Shown: in pieces, positions 56,640 to 64,000 of the stretch | Position numbering within the stretch: the stretch's first letter is position 1 | How the letters are laid out: each line of letters starts with the position of its first letter | From: Nilaparvata lugens | Lineage: Eukaryota > Arthropoda > Insecta > Hemiptera > Delphacidae | Length of the DNA stretch: 64,000 nt | Reading direction: 5' to 3' | Assembly: GCF_014356525.2 (NCBI RefSeq) | Contig: NC_052510.1 | Coordinates: forward strand, 56,403,845 to 56,467,844 | Notes under the pieces: generated by a model | Told to the model about the DNA's origin: nothing | What the model saw: only the letters and a program-made list of their open reading frames with translations | Database searches by the model: none | Translations under genes and position numbers: made by a program

Positions 56640-57660
56640 AGTGAAAAGTACTGTTTTTCTCCCTGAGGGAAAAGTTCGAAACCCGAGGCGAAGCCGAGGG
56701 CAACAATTTTCCTGAGGGAGAAAAAACATTTTTAACTCGTGATGTATACAACTTTTTTCCTCCACCTACATTTAAAACTGCAAATAAAATAATTTTTAAA
56801 AACTTACGTGACCAGTAATAGTATATTTCGCACCTAGGGCCGAAAATGAGACTTTTCCGGCTCCAAATCGGTTTTCAAGTCCGAGGCCGTAGGCCGAGGA
56901 CTAGAAAAGATTGAGAGCTGGAGAAACATTTTTGCCCATGGTGAGAACGTTATTTTTCGCCAAACAGAAAACTAAACAATATAAATATGAGAATAATTGT
57001 TTATTAGGCACTTCCGAAAGCAAAACAGGAATGTCATAGCTCTAGCAAATCTGAGGTAATCTGAATATCAGGAAATTGTCCAAGTATTTTTTTTTTTTTA
57101 TTCTGATTTGTCTAAATAACCTAAAAGATTATGTTCAATTATGTAAGAGGTTGAGTTTATACTTTTTATTCTCCCAAATGACAATAAGATGATTTTATTA
57201 TAAATGTTTTGATTCTTGAATAATAAACACAAATAATGAAAAGGTTTTTGATCAGCTGTTTTAGCACACTTGAAATTTGGCCAATCTGAATGTCAACGTC
57301 AACAATGCTTGTTGTCGTTGACTTCGGAAGTTTAGATTAGAAGTTCTATCCTACTCTGAAAATCGAATTTGAATAGTTTATAATATATATCTTATATGTA
57401 TTTTATTCATCCAAATAAAATGATAGTATCTTATTGCAGAATACTTATTCAATTCTAGAAGCATAAACTGATTCCGTTTCATGAACCATTTTGTAAACAT
57501 CAAATCAGAATCAGCTGACTTCAAGATTATTTTACAGCCCTAGGGCCGTAAAACTTTTACCGTCCTGGTCAGAAAACAATCATTTTCGGCCTCCATATGA
57601 CGCACGAAAACCAGCTCATTACATCCAAGTGGGGCGAAAAATGTGTTACAACATAACTCA
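56640..57660. repeat. Cluster of old palindromic repeats (CCGAGGC motifs)
   Basis: ctccctgagggaaaagttcg at 56660 is mirrored by ttcctgagggagaaaaaac at 56709. gaggcgaagccgaggg (56686) and ccgaggccgtaggccgagg (56882) are short hairpins. cctagggccg occurs at 56833 and 57540. They look like the ends of old foldback elements, possibly one 56.8-57.6-kb unit. Confidence 0.4.
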
Positions 57661-58790
57661 AAAATTGAACAGCTGTCTTGTAATCTTGTAGTCTGAAAAT
57701 CCTAAAATGGAAGATGGAAAGAATATGTAATTCCTGGTGATGATTCATCGTACATCGCATATTTCCTGGACCATCTATTGACAATCAACAACTATGAAAA
57801 CATTGAACTCATCTTTGAAACACTAATTTATCCTATCTTTTTTTTCAATTCAACACTTTACTGTTAGATATTACTATTGATTGAGAAGAATATGTTTTGG
57901 GAATAATGAATGCTGCATGACTAAGCACATAGGAATTCCGTATTTAGATGTAAATGAAAATATTGATTGTCAGATAAAATTCATGATTCACCAAATAAAG
58001 TGAAGTGTACATTGACTTTTGGCGGTACAAAGTTCGCCAGGTAAGCTAGTTGTAAATAAAGCTTTATTATAAATAGTCAACACTGAAAAAAGACAGACTC
58101 AATCACCAGGAATACTATAAGTTCTGTGAAGGACCAGTAAGACATTAATTTTGATTAGTTTAATCACTTACATTATGGACAATCAATATGTATGACATTT
58201 ATTAGCTACAAAATTAAAAAACTTTGAAGTGACCCCGACTACTACAATATGAATAACCATTTAGATCAAATAAAATATATTACTCACATCTCTCATCAAC
58301 TCGTAATTCTTGTTCACAAAATATTAACACAAAAATATGAGTTATATTGAATAAACTCACGGCTAGTACTCAAGTTTGTCTCTTTCTAGCCATGCTACAA
58401 AAGAATATAGGTTTATGTTTGACATCTTGTTTTTTAAAATCTTGTTGTCTATTGAGAAATTTTTCAATGTGATTTTTGTTTGCAATAAAATTTGAAAAAA
58501 AGAATTATCAACAAACTCCTAACCAAAGAAAATCTCTGTGCTCTGTTCTAATCGGAATGTATGAGACTCATACAACAATGAAACAAACACGTGGCAAGCT
58601 AGCGCTTTCGATCTATGGAAAATTAAATTCGATCAGCTGATTGATGAAATTATTTTAAGCTTTCCAATGATTATAACATATGTTAGAATATCATGTGTCA
58701 ATTATCTCAGTTCCATATGGCATTCACCTTACCATGTTCATAACCTTACTAAATACTTACTAATCCTTTTTCATCCTTTGAAATCCTTAG
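57661..58790. other. AT-rich sequence, no supported feature
   Basis: No protein-like frames and no clear repeat. Confidence 0.35.
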
Positions 58791-58794
58791 AGGC

Positions 58795-59222
58795 TAAATA
58801 TCTCAAAATCCGTTCTTAGTGCGCGTCTAGCATGTTCGAAGAATATTTGTGCATAGTTTCAAGTCTGTAGGATAATTAGTTTGAGCTGTAGTGTGATTTT
58901 ACATCAAAATTTTCGAAAAATGCCCTCTCCTGGACCCCCCTGTGCTCCTGATCGAAATTTTTCTGCATAGATCTAATTTTTTTTCGTAGCTGAACAAAAA
59001 AGTTCCTCATGACTTTGCTGTGCAATGAGCGGTTAAAAAGTACAAAATTTTGGGGGGCCCCAGCTCCCTCAGGGGGGCAAATTTCTGAGAATCCTTTCTT
59101 AGTGGATGTTTTCAGGCTACCATAAACAATCGTGCAAAATTTCAAGCTTTTAGGCTCAGTAGTTTGGGCTGTGGTGTGATTTCAGTCTGTCGGGGCTTAG
59201 CCTTTTATAAGTATAGAGATTG
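58795..59222 (-). mobile_element. Dispersed repeat with internal duplication
   Basis: Two related blocks, about 58798-58905 (ctcaaaatccgttcttagtg ... agctgtagtgtgatttt) and 59085-59195 (ctgagaatcctttcttagtg ... gggctgtggtgtgattt), lie around a centre with a ggggggccccagctccctca patch. The right end, cttttataagtatagaga, reads on the minus strand as TCTCTATACTTATAAAAGG, a Helitron-like start. The 89-codon frame on the minus strand is repeat sequence. Confidence 0.45.
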
Positions 59223-59349
59223 ATAAGCTAGTTAGAACTACTGTACGTCCATAGGGCGGTTTCAAAATCAATTATTCGACACAAAGGTAAAATTAAAATA
59301 TATTCAAAACTCAAATTAATCCACATTTCTAATTCATTTTCAGACATTT

Positions 59350-59660
59350 CTTTTGCACAAGTGAGTCAGGGAATTCCCCAGAACCATCGGTCCTAAAAAT
59401 GTTCTACTTATCATCGGAATTCTCTCCAAGTACTTTGCTCCTATTTGCTAAGCGGCTTCCGTGCGAGTTCAAGATAAGAACGACGAATTTTACCGTGGAA
59501 ACTTTTTAATTCCTGCAGAACTATTGGAGCTGGATGCATTTTGCTCAGTGGCATTCACATTTCAGGGCGATTCGTTGAATTTTTAACATCAGGAGACGTC
59601 TGGAAACGAAGGTTTCTCGAGCTGTGATGACATTACCGTTATAATAGTTTGGCAACGTGA
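59350..59660. promoter_or_regulatory. Single-copy GC-balanced island, nature unknown
   Basis: Contains gctaagcggcttccgtgcga, gcagaactattggagctgga and ggagacgtctggaaacgaag. No match in the window and no good frame. Candidate exon or regulatory block. Confidence 0.2.
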
Positions 59661-59725
59661 TGCAATCGAGTTCTGACTTCTTCCACACTGCTGGTAATAA
59701 TGCTGCACCCCCTGAATAAAACCTC

Positions 59726-59825
59726 GTTTAACTCTGAACCAACCTCACCCTGAAACACCCGTTCAACTCTCAACCACCGTCACCCTCAAACCTCCCTTCA
59801 ACTTTGAACCACCCTCACCCTCTAC
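59726..59825. repeat. 35-bp minisatellite, ~3 units
   Basis: gttcaactctcaaccaccgt-type units start at 59726, 59761 and 59796. Each has aacca(a/c)c(c/g)tcaccctNaaac(a/c)ccc. Confidence 0.85.
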
Positions 59826-61520
59826 CAACCTAACATCAGTGCATGTCGATGCACTTTTCTTGAGACGCTTGCATCCTGAATTACCATTTTCAGCTGCTCG
59901 CTTACAGAGTAGGTCATTAATACCATGGTTGCTCCTTAACTGCATTATGATGTCAATTCTTATTAGGTTTCTGCTGATATCATATACCGTGCTACCATGC
60001 ATTATCACACTGATGTGATGCATCTTGTGAAACTTCTGTGCAACAAAATTGTCAAATGAAAAATTAATCTAAAACCGATTTTACAATAATATAAAACTAT
60101 GTATTTTGTGGAATTTAAGAGCTCCAATACTGACACTAAAGATCCCACTCGCTTATGAATTCAGAATAGAATTATTTATCAGACTTCATCAATTTACTTA
60201 ATCAGACTATAATATACTTTATCAGACTATAAAGTTCACACAGTTTCCAAAGCTCCAATATCTTGTAGATTCAAGACCCACTAACGAGTCCAGAATCTAA
60301 TGATTCAGAATCTAATAGATTCTACCCACTAACGAGTCCAGAATCTTCAATAAATTACATCAGTGGTAGAGAATAATTTCAAAATTTGAATTCATTATGA
60401 GTTTATTATTTTCAACTCCTGGAAATTCAATAAGAATAAATTTATAGAAATGACTTCTGTTCTCTTATATTGTTTCCTTGTCTGTTATCGTTACATTCCA
60501 AATACTTCTCATGTTAAACACTCGTGTGATACTAGTCATTTTGAACAAACAGTGTAATAAAACATTCATTCAGCTTTGTTTAAAGTTTGACGCGTTCTCA
60601 TGTCACAAGCGATTTTTCATTCAATCCGTAGTCGAAGTAATCCTATTTTGGACTGTCATCACCTTTAAATTTGGAAGAAAAAATAGCACAAGGGCTACCT
60701 TATTATTTCATCTACCAATGTTATTTAGAACATCAGGTTTATTTGCATCGTAAATAAATGAAAAAAATTGAAGGGAACTTCACAGATTAATAATTTTGTG
60801 TAAGAAAAGAAATCCTGATCACATTTTCCAAAACTACTCGTTCATCATCATCAACATCATCATCATCATCATCATTGAAATTCGTTCATTGATACAATGC
60901 ATAATTATGTAAATGTATTTATGTAATGTATAACATTGAATCAATGAATTAATGAATGAATCTGAATGATGATGATGAGAAACAAGTGAATGAATATCTC
61001 GAAAAATGTGACCAGGATCTCCTATTTATTATTAATATTTGCCACAATTTTCCATTATCCCAAACTCTAAAGCCAGAAGTTTATGTGGGCTCAAATAATG
61101 AACAGAAAATTTCGTACCTCGAGGTAAAACATCAAGCACATTAAAATAAGTATCTGGTATGTACAGGAGAGTTTCATTCAAATATTTCAGAAAATACCAA
61201 AATAACAAACAATCAGATAAATCAGAGGAAAAAGTTGTTGAACACATCATGCATCCTATTATCCCAACACAAATAGGCCCAGTTTGGCATTCCATCCCCA
61301 TGGAAAAGCAATTTAACGGCTGAATAGATAAGTGGAGTCCTTCATCTGCCGCTGACTTACTTCCCTGAACCAAGTTTATATTGTCTTGTGGGTGTTGACC
61401 GTGTCAACTCTATTATTCTATTAATAGTTTATGGGAGGCCTAGATTGTATCTCGATGACTCTTCACTCTGGTCATAATAATGCATGTTTTATGTAGAGTG
61501 GATCATTTCACACTGTCACT
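59826..61520. other. AT-rich sequence, no supported gene
   Basis: Small features only: ccactaacgagtccagaatc twice (60279 and 60327) and (atc)n at 60845-60875. Frames of 91, 62 and 113 codons show no motif. Confidence 0.4.
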
Positions 61521-61524
61521 GCTT

Positions 61525-62250
61525 CCCATTCATTTTATAAAATGGAAGGAATGCTTACGATTTAAAGTCAATCTCACTATAATAATAGTGAATGGAGTAT
61601 AACTCCATTATAATATGGATATTAATGTAAAAATACATGAAAACTGGATCCTTTATTCACAATGTCATCATTGGATAAATTCTCCCCATTCATTTTATAA
61701 AATGGAAGGAATGCTTACGATTTGAAGTCAATCTCACTATAATAATAGTGAATGGAGTATAACTCCATTGTAATATGGATATTAATGTGAAAATACATGA
61801 AAACTGGATCCTTTATTCACAATGTCATCATTGGATAAATTCTCCCCATTCATTTTATAAAATGGAAGGAATGCTTACGATTTGAAGTCAATCTCACTAT
61901 AATATTAGTGAATGGAGTATAACTCCATTATAATATGGATATTAATGTAAAAATACATGAAACTAGATCCTTCATTTACAATTTCATCATTGGATAATTC
62001 TCCCCATTCATTTTATAAAATGGAAGGAATTCTTACGATTCGAAGTCAATCTCACTATAATATTAGTGAATGGTGTATAACTCCATTATAATATGGATAT
62101 TAATGTAAGAATACATGAAAACTGGATCCTTTATTCACAATGTCATCATTGGATAAATTCTCCCGATTCATTTAATAATGTGGAAGGAATTCACACAATT
62201 TGAAGTCAATAATATGGATATTAATATGAAAATACATGAAAACTGGATCC
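61525..62250. repeat. 160-bp satellite, array 1 (about 4.5 units)
   Basis: The anchor cattttataaaatggaagga recurs at 61531, 61691, 61851 and 62009, with a diverged one at 62169; the period is 158-160 bp. Each unit carries palindromes: cattttataaaatg, tcactataataatagtga and aatggagt-ata-actccatt. It also contains an invariant ggatcc within actggatcctttatt. Confidence 0.95.
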
Positions 62251-62880
62251 TTTATTCAGACTGTCAGCATTGTTTAATGGGAAACATTGATATAAAATGC
62301 TGACGAATTGTAGTGAATCTAATTACAGAGATATTCAAGTGAAAATCCATAAAATCTAGAGCCTTTATGTCTATTCATGATGGACTTGGAGCAATATTGT
62401 TGACATGATATAACATGTGTTCCATATAACATGATGATCAATACACGTTTATTTCTCACTCATGGTTTATGGTTTATTTCATGGTTTATGAGATGGGAAC
62501 TCTATTTCTAATGGTGTTTATTGTATAAAATTGTATTGGATGAATTTCAAGGAAGTTTATAAGTTATAGCACATAATACAGCATTATAGTAGAATTATAG
62601 TAGCTTTCCCTGATTATAGCTGTCAATCTAGTTTGGAGATGTTGGTGGATGAATACTTCACATATCCTACCTCAATAAACTCGTCAACACTGATATTATC
62701 ATATATGAAAAATAATGTGAATGTACAGCACCTTGGTCTTTCTATTGATCTTGAGACTTTCCATTTCAAGATTCATGCTTTACTGAATATGAGGTTTTGA
62801 AAATGAAATCATAGTTAAGAATAACACTGTAGAATACATCCATCACATCACAATAATTATAGTTGCAAGTTATCGATACC
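62251..62880. repeat. Higher-order spacer after satellite array 1
   Basis: From aactggatcctttattcaga through gatggacttggagcaatatt to cacatatcctacc. The same sequence follows array 2 from about 63555 to the window end, so array plus spacer is itself duplicated with a period of about 1.33 kb. Confidence 0.85.
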
Positions 62881-62894
62881 TCACAAGTAGTTGA

Positions 62895-63560
62895 TATTAC
62901 TGAATGGAGTATAACTCCATTGTAATATGGATATTAATGTGAAAATACATGAAAACTGGATCCTTTATTCACAATGTCATCATTGATAAATTCTCCCCAT
63001 TCATTTTATAAAATGGAAGGAATGCTTACGATTAGAAGTCAATCTCACTATAATAATAGTGAATGGAGTATAACTCCATTGTAATATGGATATTAATGTG
63101 AAAATACATGAAAACTGGATCCTTTATTCACAATGTCATCATTGATAAATTCTCCCCATTCATTTTATAAAATGGAAGGAATGCTTACGATTAGAAGTCA
63201 ATCTCACTATAATAATAGTGAATGGAGTATAACTCCATTGTAATATGGATATTAATGTGAAAATACATGAAAACTGGATCCTTTATTCACAATGTCATCA
63301 TTGGATAAATTCTCCCCATTCATTTTATAAAATGGAAGGAATGCTTACGATTAGAAGTCAATCTCACTATAATAATAGTGAATGGAGTATAACTCCATTG
63401 TAATATGGATATTAATGTGAAAATACATGAAAACTGGATCCTTTATTCACAATGTCATCATTGGATAAATTCTCCCCATTCATTTTATAAAATGGAAGGA
63501 ATTCTCACAATTTGAAGTCAATCTCACTCTAATATGGATATTAATATGAAAATACATGAA
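62895..63560. repeat. 160-bp satellite, array 2 (about 4.5 units)
   Basis: Anchors at 63002, 63161, 63321 and 63481, with period 159-160 bp. The units are more alike than those of array 1, pointing to recent amplification. Confidence 0.95.
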
Positions 63561-64000
63561 AACTGGATCCTTTATTCATACTGTCAACATTGTTGGAATG
63601 GGAAGCATATTGATATTCAATGCTGACGATTTGTAGTGAAACTAACTACAGAGATATTCATGTGAAAATCTATAAAATCTAGAGCCTTTATGTCTATTCA
63701 TGATGGACTTGGAGCAATATTGTTGACATGATATAACATGTGTTCCATTACATGGAACATGATGATCAATACACATTTATTTCTCACTCATGGCTTATGG
63801 TCTATTTCATGGTTTATGAGATGGGAACTCTATCTCTCATGGTGTGTACTGTATTAGATGGTATTTGGATGAATTTCAAGGAAGTTTATAAGTTATAGCA
63901 CAGAATACAGCATTATAGTAGAATTATAGTAGCTTTCCCTGATTATAGCTGTCAATCTAGTTTGGAGATGTTGGTGAATGAATACTTCACATATCCTACC
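63561..64000. repeat. Second copy of higher-order spacer, cut by window end
   Basis: Matches 62230-62670 with small changes (for example ccattacatggaacatgatg at 63747 against ccatataacatgatg). Confidence 0.85.

Noticed and set aside
61525..63560. CRISPR array
   Set aside because: The 160-bp units repeat over their full length without unique spacers, in a eukaryotic context.

Overview
This window is AT-rich eukaryotic nuclear DNA packed with transposable-element remains. The content (RTE- and Jockey/CR1-type LINE fragments, tRNA-derived SINEs, many foldback or MITE-like elements, Helitron-like elements, long (GAA)n, (TA)n and (AAT)n microsatellites, satellite-like arrays) points to an insect. 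Several repeat families look like ones I associate with planthoppers and related Hemiptera, but that is recognition from memory and was not searched. No operons, Shine-Dalgarno sites, bacterial insertion sequences, CRISPR arrays or viral genomes are present, and no complete host protein-coding gene could be supported. Most long open frames are read-through of microsatellites or of decayed transposons.

Layout. 1-1100: GC-rich basic-repeat frame that turns AT-rich. 1100-4080: AT-rich sequence with no assignable feature. 4087-4515: foldback element (family D) with a tRNA-derived SINE inserted in one arm. 6106-7345: TIR MITE, a SINE with clean target duplication and a single-arm relative of family D. 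7792-8905: decayed LINE reverse transcriptase. 9290-10020: CT-rich DNA and a retroposon 3' end. 10018-10376: promoter-like island with a CRE and a splice donor. 12544-13022: family D copy with a perfect 17-bp target duplication. 15185-17110: two more LINE coding remnants. 18243-21425: 5'-truncated RTE sandwiched between two ~1.07-kb direct repeats. 22394-24284: two Helentron-like elements around a 232-bp Helitron. 24404-25048: giant foldback. 25635-26105: (GAA)n. 26985-30089: SINE, family A and a Helitron candidate. 33067-37049: ~1.86-kb direct duplication. 37026-37787: foldback holding a family B element. 39918-41580: AAT/ATT and polypurine tracts. 42274-43521: family A split by family B. 45455-46215: ~155-bp tandem array. 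48375-50547: two further family D copies with target duplications. 50994-51155: foldback MITE. 55441-55745: 103-bp tandem array. 61525-64000: 160-bp satellite in a higher-order arrangement reaching the window edge.

How it works together. The sequence is best read as an intergenic or intronic region built by waves of nested insertion. The most unusual signal is family D: it looks like a MITE (two long inverted arms) but is flanked by variable 9-17 bp target duplications and ends in an A-rich tail, as a retroposed element would be. Single-arm relatives of it occur at 6990-7345 and 52370-52600. A few GC-richer, apparently single-copy islands (10018-10376, 21600-21920, 28400-28660, 31660-31990, 46260-46580, 59350-59660) are the best places to look for host regulatory sequence.
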